Positions 35,382 to 48,044 of a DNA stretch of 64,000 nucleotides are shown piece after piece. Origin of the DNA: Iris pallida (taxonomy: Eukaryota; Streptophyta; Magnoliopsida; Asparagales; Iridaceae). The stretch covers positions 2,983,299-3,047,298 of the forward strand of contig JANAVB010010791.1 in NCBI GenBank assembly GCA_029216955.1, written 5' to 3'. A program made the translations under genes and the position numbers. Positions within the stretch are counted from its first letter, which is position 1, and every line of letters starts with the position of its first letter. The notes under the pieces were generated by a model. It saw nothing but the letters and a program-made list of their open reading frames with translations. It was not told the origin of the DNA and searched no databases.

Positions 35382-36215
35382 CATTTTTAGTGGTGGCCTA
35401 TGCAGGTCGAGTTTATGTAGTGGTATTCAAACTAGAGTATCACTACAGCCTGCAGTAGGATTAGGATATTTTTGAAGGTACTCAATCATAGTTAGGATTC
35501 CTTGAGAGATTCCTGGGACGACCCTTGAGAATCTTATTTAAACTTCAATTTGAAATCATTTCCCTTGTTTGTTGCTCTCACTCCTTGATTATTGAATTTG
35601 ATTTTGTTGGATCGTTGTTGATTTTGATTTTCCTATCGAGATGAATTTTATGGCCTGAGTTACGATATTTTTTGATAACATATGTTGACGGCAATACAGG
35701 GATGGTAAAACGTCAACTTGATTATAGAACCTGTAGTTTATCGTAGCCATATTAGCTGGCGTGGCGGAAACATAGGGACTTGACTTCGGATGTACGTATC
35801 TTGGTTATGAGATTTTGAATTTCACGCAGCTATACTAGTCGACATAGCAAGATTTCCAAACGACATGATTGTAGAGGTGCATACCCCAGTTATGGAATCT
35901 ATCGTTTATCGCAGCCTTGCTTACTGGCATGGCGAGGACTCTGAGTAACATGATTTTGGACAGACGCGTATGATTATCAGATTGTATCTTGAGAATGTTT
36001 TTAAACATATCATCTCTATCGTACCATTCTGTTGTTATAAATTGTATTCCATCATCAAATAACTTAGGAGTAGGAGTAGCTTTAGCTGTTATTATAAATC
36101 TAGTGTAACTTCTTGCTATGAATTTTTTTCCTAATATAATGAATCGATGATTTTTGCTAGACCTTAACTTGGATTTGATATTATAGCTTTGGTTTCAAAA
36201 TGGTTCCTTCTTTTA
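35382..36215 (+). other. Internal region C of the array, truncated
   Basis: It follows internal regions A and B up to about ggtttcaaaatggttcc and tttaaacag, then loses homology near 36215. About two thirds of the internal region and any further LTR are missing. No gene. Confidence 0.85.
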
Positions 36216-36859
36216 AACAGAATAATGTTATTAATGAAAAAATGAAAAAAGTACTAATATGTATAAAAAATGGTTCCATCTTTTAAACAGAATAATGCTA
36301 TCAATTTATTTTTGCATATTAAATTGTGTATTAATATGTATAAAAAATAATGTTATTAATGAAAAAATAAAAAAAGTACTTACTTACTACATGCGTTTTC
36401 AAGATATAAATTAATAATGTTATCTCGGCTCAGAAGTGAAAAAAATAAAAATAAAAAATAAAAACTCAAAATGAACATTATAAACCCCTCAATTTTTAAA
36501 TAAATAAATAAACTAATATAATATATTTTGAGTATTTTTAGATATTATTTTTATTATATAAATAGTTTAGCCATGATTGAGTTTTGTTATGCATATCGAC
36601 TAGAAATTATGGCATAACTACTGTAGTCGTGTGTCATGATTAACATATTAGCCATGGTAGGGATGTTATAACCATATTTATGTCCCTCGTATGTAAATAA
36701 GTCAAGTTGTGGCTTAAATAATTATTTTATAAGCTTTTCACTTTTTAGGAAACCCGATTGTATCAAACTAGCTCAAACTTGACCCGAACCAAACCCAAAC
36801 CTATGTAGGCATGTAGTGTATCCAAAACCTTCATATGTTGGCAAAATACCTAACTACCC
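36216..36859. repeat. AT-rich spacer with local duplications
   Basis: The words aatggttcc.tcttttaaac and aataatgttattaatgaaaa each occur twice (36198-36254 and 36270-36380), starting at the breakpoint of region C. The rest is AT-rich without a gene. Confidence 0.6.
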
Positions 36860-36945
<86 letters not shown>

Positions 36946-36947
36946 GT
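36860..36947. repeat. (AC)n then (AT)n microsatellite
   Basis: An uninterrupted (CA)n run of about 70 bp is followed by (TA)n to about 36947. The flank ttggcaaaatacctaactac occurs on both sides (about 36838 and 36999), so a segment of about 160 bp was duplicated. Confidence 0.9.
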
Positions 36948-37142
36948 ATTTAAATTGATTTGTTTCCATTTATAGAAAGTATCACAAGTGTCATCCTAGT
37001 TGGCAAAATACCTAACTACCCAAAACTCCAACCAACCAATACTCTAACCTAAATTCTATGCATGGCCTACCACACCAAACCCAAAGAAACCCCCTTTCCA
37101 TGTATGTAAACCCATTGGAAAGCGCGTGCGTACACACAACAC

Positions 37143-37147
<5 letters not shown>

Positions 37148-37211
<64 letters not shown>
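37148..37211. repeat. (TA)n tract at the 3' end of the LINE
   Basis: A run of about 64 bp abuts the LINE sequence. In minus orientation it forms the tail after gaattaccatttcttcaa, as in plant non-LTR elements that end in a simple repeat instead of poly(A). Confidence 0.65.
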
Positions 37212-37213
<2 letters not shown>

Positions 37214-37819
37214 AAGAAATGGTAATTCATTGATAAAGACTCTTTACAATCTCAAGGGATGGACTCTATCTCACATCTATTTTCTAGTTTCCATACAATT
37301 TATATCCCATTCGATATTATTGAGAATACCAGCCAGGGTCATGCCTGTCCCTTTGAATATTCTACGGTTCCTTTCCCGCCACACATGCCAAACTGACGAT
37401 AGCAGCCTGAGTCTCGCCTGGCTGTAAACCTTGGCCCCCAAGCTTTCCATAGCTTTAACCTCCTCAACTACTTCCTGCAAACCTGCCTGAGTCCTGATGG
37501 CGATGGACATCTGATTCCTGTAGTGTTGCCAAATCTGACTGGAGAATGGATAACAGAAAAAAGATGGTCTTGTGTTTCAATCCCCCCTAAGGACGCAACT
37601 AAGAGAGGGAACCTGAATACCAAACTTGGCAAGTCGCTCCTTGGTGAGGAGCCTATCACGAATAGCTTTATAAAGACAAAGCTTAAACTTAGAAGCGGCT
37701 CCTTTCATCCAAACTATCGGTGTCCAGTCTACCGCATGGTGGATCGGCCTCACCTGCTCATATACCAACTTATGAATAAATTCGCCATTGCCAGCTCCTT
37801 CCTAAGTCCAATAGTCAGC
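37211..37819 (-). pseudogene. LINE, 3' segment (zf-RVT and C-terminal part)
   Basis: On the minus strand this segment encodes the zinc-binding region found after reverse transcriptase in plant LINEs: VDWTPIVWMKGAASKFKLCL, then IRDRLLTKERLAKFGI, the usual KLCLYKAIRDRLLT-type core. A stop after CVLRGD and a frame change follow, then the C-terminal block SSVWHVWRERNRRIFKG. It is joined in frame to the segment at 48045-48516 across the inserted element at 37825. A TAG three codons past DYW at the joint region is another lesion. It ends in the (TA)n tail at 37148-37211. Confidence 0.85.
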
Positions 37820-37824
37820 CCCGC

Positions 37825-40800
37825 TGTCATATCCCTATTTTGATAATAGGTATATGATCGTATTTGGGTTATTTTCAAATTTCATATTTGTTTAAAATTT
37901 TATTTATTTTTTTCGGACTTGTGCTGGCCTTACTTGTTTAGGCCTGACATTTGATTATTACTTCTATTAAATTGTTCTTAATATTATTTTATTATTATTA
38001 TTGGGGTTAATGTGGTTAACTTTTATTAAATTATTTCTATTATTATTAATGTCATCATCCTTATTATTATTATCATTATTTTTATTATTACTAGTATTAT
38101 TAATCCTGAACCTACCCCCACCCCCAAATATCTAACCTAACCCTCTCACTCACTCAACTGCACCCCTCCCCCTTTCTCTCAGCTCACCATCTCTCTCTCT
38201 CATCTCTCTCCCCCACTCTCCCGACCACACTCACCCCCAGTCCCCTCTCTCCTCCCTCAACTCTCTCTCTCCTCTGCTCATCTTTCTTCCGAGCTCACCC
38301 CTCTTCCCCACTCTCCCTCTCACTCACCTCCCCTCTTCTCCGACCGTCGACCGTCACCACTGACTCCACTGCTCCCACTGTCACCGCCAGCCACCGTCTC
38401 CACCACCACTTTTGCGACTACCACCATTGCCATGGCCTTCGGCCACCTCCACTTCAGCCAGCACTACCGCCCCCAACATCATCATCATCTACCACCACCA
38501 TCATCATCGCCGTCATCGTCTTTCCCACGGCCGACCTCCTCCGTCGCGACCACCACCACCCATGGCCGTCGCCATCACCTCCCTGGTAACCGCTTCCCTC
38601 TCTTCCCAGCTCCTTTGTCCCTTCTTCTCTTTTCTCCGGCAAGCAGCCGTCGCACATGGGGACAGCTCTGCCTCGAGCGGCGGGACGCCCTTGGGCCCCA
38701 CGCTGCTCGAGCAGCGAGCCAGCCTCAGGCTGCGTGCTCTTCGGGCCATGTGTCTCGGTGCACGTACTGCCTCGAGTAGTGTGCTGCTCGGTCCGTGTGT
38801 GCCTCATTCTACGTATGCCTCGGTTTGCGTGCACCTTGGTGTGCGTGCCGTCCCGATTTTCGTGTACATCGATTCTCGTGCTACCTTAGGCAACGTGCTA
38901 CCTCGGTTGGTGTATTATCTCGATCCTCGTATCTCGGCCTTTGTGCCTGCCTCGTGACCCGTGTTGCCTCGATTTACGTGCACGTACCGATTTGTGTGCC
39001 GTATCGATTTGCGTGTCATATTATATCTTGTATTGTCTTAATTTGTGTGCTCGCTCCGATTTGTGTGTCGTATTGGTCCTTATGCCGTTTTGATTCGTGT
39101 GTACATCTCGATTTACGTGTCGCGTGATTCGTGCACTATTCCGATATTCGTGATTCCTCGATCTACTTGTGCGTCTTGATACACGTGCACGTCTTAGGTT
39201 GCGTGCCTGTATCGGTTCGCGTGCCTCAGTTTCCGTGCCAGATCCCTGTGCTGCTTGCGGGACCCGCACGGTATAGCCTTCTGCCATCCTCCGTGCTTCC
39301 TGTTATTATTTTATTATTTAATTCTAATGATTGTTTATTATGTGTTCTGAGGACCTCGATGGACGTAGTAGCTTGGACCATGATCGCCGAAGACTTGCTT
39401 ACCTAGCCGAGCCCTCTAGGCAAGTATCCCTTGGTCATCGACGCCTCTTGCCCTCTCCTAGATTTTATTGCATTTTAATTTGTTGTAATTGTAAATGTAT
39501 AACCATGAGTAGTGTAGCTATTAGTAGAACTGCCATGATGATAACTTATGATAGCTTGGTTCGATACCGGTTTACGACCGTATCGGACAACTCGGACGTG
39601 TCATCCACACCTCCGAGGACACGAGAATGACTCACACGTATGGATTGTCCCCATATGCCCCATGTCCGACTCGCGGTCGGCTAACGGCTTTGGCTAACTG
39701 TTTCTATGACCTTGTTTGTGGCTTGGATATGACTGTGGGTCTTGGTGCGCCCTGTGTGGCGATTCTTATTGCATGTGTTGGCTTGGTGCCCAGTACGCAT
39801 CGTAGTGCTGCTGGAGGCCGAGACTTAGTGTTCTCGGCTATGGTTTGGTTTCCAGTACGCATGGTAGCGCTGCTGGAAGCTGAGACTTAGTGTTCTCAGC
39901 CTGCGATTCTGCGGTGGGTTGCGCCGAGTGAATTTTAGCCCCAATTCGTAGGGTGCTTCCGTCCAGAATATAAAAGAGACTCTGCCAAATTTTTCTAGAA
40001 TTTTCGATCGGGAATTCGGTTCGAAGGATTGGGCAGAACCATTCCTTTGGTTTGCTAGACTAGACTCATGCATGTTCATCTTGGTATAGTATACCTGATC
40101 CTATTGCCTGCTAGGTAGGCTCCATACTAGATTAGTCGCCTACCTCCTGACCTGTCTTGTCCGTCGAATAGCGTAAGGAGAGCGGTTCCACTCGGGAGAC
40201 GGTCTGTAACCCTGGTCCTTGTTTGGTTTAAGGGTTGTGGATCTGCTCTAGAGTGGTTCACGCAATCCTTGCCACTTTTCTGACGGCCTTTAATTAATAG
40301 ACTCTTGTCCCTACCTGACCATTCCTTCTAGGAGTTATCCTAGTCTAGCCAGCTAGGACTGATAGTTGTCCTATGTATCAAGATTTGTGATTTTGGGGTA
40401 TATTTGAGGATTGAGTATTATGGGAGTATGATCTCGAGATATTGATTGATAGACCCATGTGGATTCTTGGATAGTGTTGCTATTTCTTTTGATGATGTTC
40501 TAATTCGATCGGACATGACTGTGGATTCTTGGATTTTGATGATCGCGAATATTTTGCAGAATGAGGAGAATATCGAGAATATTATTATATAATTTTTACT
40601 CGACTTTCTAAATGCCCAAAACCTGGTACCTTTGTGTATTCCGGTAGTTGGGGAACCTGGTTTGAATGCTATGTCTTGGTAGTTGAGGGGTTCGTTTTCT
40701 AGTGGCTGGTGATCATTGACGCGGAGGATTCTTGTGAGCCAAAGGGCCTAGCATTGTCTATAGCGATTAGCCTAGTACCAAGTGATCGTATTTTCCTAAT

Positions 40801-42431
40801 ATAATATTTATCCCATCGGGGATGGGAAGACTATTGATAGATTGATCCGATGGGTAGACCGACTTGATGATTAGAGCTGAAGACCCCAGTGTACTTGAGA
40901 TACTACTATAGTAGAGATCTTGACCATGTACCTGACCTGGTATCTATGCCACGATATGGGCATAGGACTCCATGTGATTGACCGATTGACCATGTTCCTG
41001 ACTTGACTACTTGTACCCGTGCTGGTACCATTCTATGTGTACACCAAGGTGCTATCCAACGTGTATACTAAGGTACTAATTCTATGCGTGTACTGAGGTG
41101 CTACACGCTTCTATGTGTTATATGGCAGTGCATTCATCTTCCAGCACGGACATAGTAGTTGGCCTGTAGTTTTAGCGTGGTTAGGACTGATTGACTGCTT
41201 GCTGTATTACACTAAGAATGAATCCAGATTTGAGACTTTCAGTATCGAGGTAGATTCGTACTTAGTGTACCTGTACTGAGGTACTCATCTAGGAGGATGA
41301 GCATGTGACCATGACATGTGATTCCATATAAATGTAGGGTTAATCTAGGCAACTAAAGATGGTAGAAGCATTGGGAGGGAGCAGAATCTCGAGATCGTGC
41401 ATGCCAGCCGCTACAGGTGCTATGATTACATGTCTAGCGCAAGGCTGACCGCCCCGGATATTATTATCGTCCGTAATAGTGGATGGCAGTATCCGACTAC
41501 TATATATACTACCATATGATTGATCTGTTTTGCATGGTTGCCTTTGAGGGACCAGTGCTTATCCATGTGCTATGTGTTATTATTTGGCCTCGTTAGCCCT
41601 GCTGGACATAGCACGATCTGAGGATTCTTATATTACATTGTTGGGATAACCCAACCTCCACATAGATAGCCGTAGACATTTGAGTGGCCGCTTATTCACC
41701 TAAATTGTATGGCTTGTTGCTTGCTAAGCTGGCTGGCACGTAACGCTGTCCCGACGCGGTAATTCATTCCCTTGTTCTTGTTTGATGTAGGGGTGGGTTA
41801 CTGTTCCGATGACGGACTACGAGTTCTAGTTGGCGATGCAAGTATTAGTGGATGTTAGGATGATTGTGATGATTAATGGTTACTTACGTATTAGTTATTG
41901 GATTGCTGCTTTATATTTTGTAATCGTGCGTTGGTACCGCACGATCCTTTACCCTCATTACTGCTATTCATACATGTTATTCCTTTCATATATTATATCC
42001 TGCTGGTTTTCTTTGCCCGTTCTTGAGCCTTCCTTTTTGGTACTTGCTACGGTTGGCCTGACCAACCCTGGATTGTTCCCAGATTGCTTGTGACCGACCC
42101 TCTGGATCTTTCAGACTTGACTTGGAGGATGTGCTTCAGTTCCAGACCATGCTAGGAACTGTGGGAAGGTATATTCGTCTACATTATTATCATGTACTGT
42201 AGACTTCCGATTATCATATGTGTATTTTCCTGTTTCCCATATGATTATCTCTCTTACAGTTATTTCATTGATTATTGCCTGTGGATATGAGATCAGATTT
42301 AGGCCATAGACTGCTTGCATGCTAGGATACCCAACAAGATTGACAGCCACGATCGCCGTATAACGTCTTCATACCTTATACGGTGTAGCTGGCTTACGTC
42401 CGTCCCCGTATTCCGGTACTGGGGCGTGATA
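37825..42431 (+). repeat. LTR D (4.6 kb)
   Basis: It starts TGTCATATCCCTATTTTG and ends GGGGCGTGATA, where CA has become TA. Inside are (TTA)n at 37990-38100, a CT-rich tract at 38130-38340, a CCACCA-rich tract at 38390-38570, a degenerate cgatttgcgtg short repeat at 38750-39240 and a TATA box at 39969. Short tandem units around ctgaggtgct lie at 41033-41105. No gene. Confidence 0.92.
39969..39975 (+). promoter_or_regulatory. TATA box of LTR D
   Basis: tccagaaTATAAAAgagact is a good TATA box. The matching place in LTR E reads TACAAAG (about 45895), so only LTR D keeps it. Confidence 0.5.
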
Positions 42432-43749
42432 AGGTTTTATTGGTGGCCCATGCAGGTCTCATTTTGAGATATTATTGGGTATCATATGATTATTGATCTC
42501 AGTCCACTATTTCTTGGGATTCTGACTTGCTACACTTGCCCTTCGCTCCCTTAAACTTGTGAATTGGTCCTCATCTCTACCTGGACCTATTTTTCTTTGC
42601 CCTGTCTTATTTGTTGTTATCACCTCTGATCCTTATTTGATGGATATGATCCTATAGTTGGTCATGTCGATCGTTTTATCCGATGAGATGTTATCTTATC
42701 TCCATCATTGGGTTACATGATTATTTATCTTGGGTTCTGTACTCTCTACCGGTGTTTTGCCTTGGTTGATTTCTTGTTATCCCTTTCATGGGTTGACTTC
42801 GTGTTGACTTAGTATCATTATCGCCCTCTTCGAGCGTTGGCTTGATTGTTGTAGAAAGAAGATTTCATCAGGACTCCGAGATTGGATATTTTAACATTTT
42901 ATGAGTATCCAGTGGATATTTTTGTATGAATTCAGCTCCTTTGATTTTGGACAGTTTCGTACCCATGATTATCTGTTTCAGATATTATTTTTATTATAGA
43001 TATACTTTCTATACACTATATTTTGATATGGATCCTTGATTTGGAGTATTTTCTGAGGAAAAAGAAAAAAAACTATCTTGTGGTTATAATTGAAGGTATT
43101 TTGATGTATATTATGATCGACCTGGGTTTCGAATTTTGATTATTTTCCTGGAGTTATTTTGTCAGATATTTTGTTATTTTAGTGACTTGGATATTGATTT
43201 ATAGATTTGATTCGTTTTGGGTATTTGTTAAGAGTACCGGGTGACCCAGTATACCTTGACGGCGTGGTAATGAAAGTTGCAGCCGCTCGATTATAGTGCC
43301 CTGATGCATTTTTTGTAGCCATTCCGGATGGCGTGGCAAGGAATGATCATGACACACATTTTTCGGGTATTAGGAACTACGGTCATCGGTTCGAGACAGA
43401 TATCCTATTTTTATGATTTATGAGGATTTTTATGCAATTGGGATTTTACGTTTTCGGACGTTGTTTTTGATATTTTGTACTTGTTTTGACTTATGGAGTT
43501 ATTTCGAGCAGGTGAGATTTTGATTTTCGAGATTTCGTAGTATTTTAGGATTTATCCTGAGAGTTGACATGTGTAGCTCGGCATTGTTTTTCTAGATGTT
43601 TTTATATCGAGATTTTGTTAATTTCTTTATTGTATTACTTGATTTTTGTAAGGTGGGTAGAGTTTTCATGATATATATTCTAGTTTTGAAAATACTATAT
43701 TACATGATTTCGAAATTTTGAGGACAAAATTTTTGTAAGGTGGGTAGGA
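42432..43749 (+). other. Internal region of the 37825 element, noncoding
   Basis: Only 1318 bp, with no retroviral motif in any frame. It begins aggttttattggtggcccat, near-identical to the start of the 8804 family's internal regions, and ends ttttgtaaggtgggtagga, a polypurine tract against the TG of LTR E. Confidence 0.85.
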
Positions 43750-46700
43750 TGTCATATCCCTATTTTGATAATAGGTATATGATCGTATTTGGGTTATTTT
43801 CAAATTTCGTATTTGTTTAATTTTTTTTTTCGGACTTGTGCTGGCCTTACTTGTTTAGGCCTGACGTTTGATTATTACTTCTATTAAATTGTTACTAATA
43901 TTATTTTATTATTATTATTGGGGTTAATGTGGTTAGCTTTTATTAAATTGTTTCCATTATTATTAATGTCAACATCCTTATTATTATTATTGTTATTATT
44001 ATTAGTATTATTAATCCTAAACCTACCCCCACCCCCAAATATCTAACCTAACCCTCTAACTCACTCAACCGTACCCCTCCCCCTTTCTCTCAGCTCACCA
44101 TCTCTCTCTCTCTCATCTCTCTCCCTCATCTCTCTCCCTCACTCTTCCGACCACACTCACCCCCAGCCCCCTCTCTCCTCCCTTAACTCTCTCTCTCTTC
44201 CCCTCTCATCTTTCTCCCGAGCTCACCCCTCTTCCCCACTCTTTCTCTCGTTCACCTCCTCTCGTCTTCGACCGCCGACCGTAACCACTGCCTCCACTGC
44301 TCCTACCGTCACCGCCAGCCACCGTCTCCACCACCACTTCTGCGACCACCACCACCGCCATGGCCTCTGGCCACCTCCACTTCAGCCAGCACCACCGCCC
44401 CCAACATCATCATTATCTACCACCACCATCATCATCGCCGTCGCCGTCTCCGCCACGGTCGGCCTCCTCCGTCGTGACCACCACCACCCATGGCCGCCGC
44501 CATCACCTCCCTGGTAACCGCTCCCCTCTCTTTCCAGCTCCTCCACCCCTTCTTCTTTTTTCTCTAGCGAGCAGCCGCCGCGCACGGGGACAGCGCTGCC
44601 TCGAGCGGTGGAACGCCCTTGGGCCCCGCGCTGCTCGAGCAGCGAGCCAGCCTCGGGTTGCATGCTCCTTGGGCCACGTGCCTCGGTGCACGAGCTGTCT
44701 CGAGCAGTGCGCTGCTCGGCCCGCGTGCGCCTCGTTCTGCGTATGCCTCGGTTTGTGTGCGCCTTGGTGTGCGTACCGTCCCAGTTTTTGTGCACATCGA
44801 TTCTCGTGCTACCTTAGGCAACGTGCTACCTCGGTTGGTGCGTTATCTCGATCCTCGTGTCTCGGCCTTTATGCCTACCTTGTGACCCGTGTTGCCTCGA
44901 TTTACGTGTATGCACCGATTTGTGTGCCATATCGATTTGTGTGTCATATTGTATCTTGTGTTGTCTCGATTTGCGTGCTTGCTCCGATTTACGTGCTGTA
45001 TTGGTTCTTATGTCGTCTCAATTCGTATGCATGTCTCGATTTGCATGTCGTATGATTCGTGCACCATTTCGATATTCGTGATTCTTCGATCTACGTACGC
45101 GTTTTGATACACATGCATGTCTCGGGTTGCGTGCCCGTATCGGTCCGAGTGTCTCAGTTTCCGTACCAGATCCCTGCGCTGCTTGCGGGACCCGTACGGT
45201 ATAGCCTCCTACCAACCTTCGTGCTTCCTATTATTATTTTATTATTTAATTCTAATGATTGTTTATTATGTTTTCCGAGGACCTCGATGGACGTGCTAGC
45301 TTGGACCATGATCGTCGAAGACTTGCTTACCTAGCCGAGCCCTCTAGGCAAGTATCCTTGCTCATCGAAGCCTCTTGCCCTCTCCTGGATTTTATTACAT
45401 TTTAATTTGTTGTAATTGTAAATGTATAACCATGAGTAGTGTAGCTATTAGTAGAACTGCCATGATGATAACTTCGGATAGCTTGGTTCGAACCGGTTTA
45501 CGACCGTATCAGACAACTCGGACGGGTCATCCACACCTCCGAGGACACGAGCACGACTCGCACATATAGATTGTCCCCATATGCCCCTTGTCCGACTCGC
45601 GATCGGGTAACGGCTTTGGCTAACTGTTTCTATGACTTTGTTTGTGGCTTGGATATGACTGTAGGTCTTGGTGCGCCCTGCGTGGCAATTCTTATTGCAT
45701 GTGTTGGCTTGGCGCCCAGGACGCATCGTAGTGTTGCTGGAGGCCGAAAATTAGTGTTCTCGGCTATGGTTTGGTTTCCAGTACGCATGGTAGCGCTGCT
45801 GGAAGCTGAGACTTAGTGTTCTCAGCCTGCGATTCTGCGGCGGGTTACGCCGAGTAAATTTTAGCCCCAATTCGTAGGGTGCTCCCGTCCAGAATACAAA
45901 GGAGACTCTGTCAGATTTTCCCAGAATTTTTGATCGGGAATTCGGTTCGAAGGTTTGGGCAGAACCATTGCTTTTGTTTGCTGGACTGGGCTCATGCATG
46001 TTCATCTTGGTATAGTATACCTGATCCCATTGCCTGCTAGGTAGACTCCATACTAGATTAGTCGCCTAGCTCCTGACCTGTCTTGTCCGTCGGATAGCGT
46101 AAGGAGAGCGGTTCCACTCGGGAGACGGTCTGCAACCCTGGTCCTTATTTGGTTTAAGGGTTGTGGATCTACTCCAGAGCGGTTCACGCAATCCTTGCCA
46201 CTTTTCCAGCGGCCTTTAATTAATAGACTCTTGTCCCCGCCTGACCATTCCTTCTAGGTGTTATCCTAGTCTAGCCAGCTAGGACTGATAGTTGTCCTAT
46301 GTATCGAGATTTGTAATTTTGGGGTATATCTGAGGATTGAGTATTATGGGAGTATGATCTCGAGATATTAATTGATAAACCCACGTGGATTCTTGGATAG
46401 TGTTGCTATTTCTTTTGATGATGTTCTAATTCGATCGGACATGACTGTGGATTCTTGGATTTTGATGATCACGAATATTTTGCGGAACGAGAAGAATATC
46501 GAGGGTATTATTATATAATTTTTACTCGACTTCCCAAATGCCCAAAACCTGGTACCTTGTGTATTTCGGTAGTTGGGGAACCTGGTTTGATTGCTATATC
46601 TTGGTAGTTGAGGGGCTCGTTTTCTAGTGGCTTGTGATCATTGACGCGGAGGATTCTTGTAAGCCAAAGGGCTTAACATTGTCTATAGCGATTAGCCTAG

Positions 46701-48039
46701 TACCAAGTGATCGTATTTTTCTGATATGATATTTATCCCATCGGAGATGGGAAGACTATTGATAGATTGATCCGGTAGGTAGACCGACTTGATGATTAGA
46801 GCTGTAGACCCCCGTGTACTTGAGATACTACTATAGTAGAGATTTTGACCATGTACCTGACCTGGTATCCATGCCACGATGTAGGCAGAAGACTCCATGT
46901 GATTGACCGATTGACCATATTTTTGACTTGACTACTTGTACCCGTGCTGGTACCATTCTATGTGTGCACTGAGGTGCTATCCTACGTGTGCACTGAGGTG
47001 CTAATTCTATGCGTGCATTGAGGTGCTACACGCTTCTATGTGTTATATGGCAGTGCATTCATCTTCCAGCACGGACATGGTAGTTGGCCTGTAGTTTTAG
47101 CGTGGTTAGGACTGATTGACTGCTTACTGTATTACACTAACAATGAATCCAGATTTGAGACTTTTATTATCGAGGTGGATTCGTACTTAGTATACCCGTA
47201 CTGAGGTACTCATCTAGGAGGATAAGCATGTGACCACGACATGTGATTCCAGATAAATGTAGGCAACTAAAGATGGTAGAAGCATTAGGAGGGTGCAGAA
47301 TCTCGAGATCGTACATGCCAGCCGCCACAGGTGCAATGATTACCTGTCTAGCGCAAGGCTGACCGCCCTGGATATTGTTATCGTTCGCAATAGCGGATGG
47401 TAGTATCCGACTACTATATGTACTACCATATGATTGATCTGTTTTACATGGTTGCCTTTGAGGGACCAGTACTTATCCATGTGCTATGCGTTATTATTTG
47501 GCCTCGTTAGCCTTGCTGGACATAGCACGATCTGAGGATTCTTATATTACATTATTGGGGTAACCCAACCTCCACATAGATAGCCGTAGACATTTGAGTG
47601 GCCGCTTATTCACCTAAATTGTATGACTTGTTGCTTGCTAAGCTGGCTGGCACGTAACGCTGTCCCGACGCGGTAATTCATTCCCTTGTTCTTGTTTGAT
47701 GTAGGGGTGGGTTACTGTTCCGATGACAGACTACGAGTTTTAGTTGGCGATACAAGTATTAGTGGATGTTAGGATGATTGTGATGATTAATGGTTACTTA
47801 CGTATTGGTTGGTCAGGCCAATCATATGTGTATTTTCCTGTTTCCCATATGATTATCTCTCTTGCAGTTATTTCATTGATTATTGCCTGTGGATATGAGA
47901 TCAGATTTAGGCCATAGACTGCTTGCATGCTAGGATACCCAACAAGATTGACAGCCACGATCGCCGTATAACGTCTTCATACCTTATACGGTGTAGCTGG
48001 CCTACGTCCGTCCTCGTATTCCGGTACTGGGGCCTGACA
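43750..48039 (+). repeat. LTR E (4.3 kb, internally deleted)
   Basis: It matches LTR D from TGTCATATCCC to GGGGCCTGACA. About 320 bp corresponding to 41893-42213 of LTR D are missing near 47810-47825. The TATA box is mutated. The LTRs otherwise differ at scattered bases, more than the two Tat-type LTRs do. Confidence 0.92.
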
Positions 48040-48044
48040 CCCGC

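Larger units (their letters stand above)
8804..36215 (+). mobile_element. Tandem array of a Ty3/gypsy-like element without genes: LTR-int-LTR-int-LTR-partial int
   Basis: Three near-identical LTRs start at 8804, 15638 and 31009. They end at 13169, 28619 and 35381, and are 4366, 4356 (after removing the nested element) and 4373 bp long. They alternate with homologous internal regions of 2468 and 2389 bp, and a third internal copy that breaks off near 36215. Sharing of LTRs between neighbours is the product expected from unequal LTR recombination. No gag or pol is present. The motif gaggacgaaatttttataag and a purine tract (aaggtgggtaga) just before each downstream LTR is the usual 3' end of Del/Tekay-type Ty3/gypsy elements, so I infer a large retrotransposon derivative (LARD) of that group. 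Confidence 0.85.
37825..48039 (+). mobile_element. LARD-like LTR retrotransposon without genes, with target duplication cccgc
   Basis: LTR D (37825-42431) and LTR E (43750-48039) flank a 1.3 kb internal region. The 5-bp duplication cccgc is perfect at 37820-37824 and 48040-48044. Removing the element and one duplication joins the LINE frame as RDGGADYW, which proves the borders. No gag or pol is present. Conserved internal motifs (tggtggcccatgcaggtc; aaggtgggtagga before LTR E) relate it to the 8804 array as a different family, so I infer another Ty3/gypsy-derived non-autonomous element. Confidence 0.92.

Noticed and set aside
44360..45055. 231-codon open frame in LTR E with overlapping frames on both strands
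   Set aside because: The matching part of LTR D breaks it, it starts in the CCACCA tract and continues in the short cgatttgcgtg repeat.
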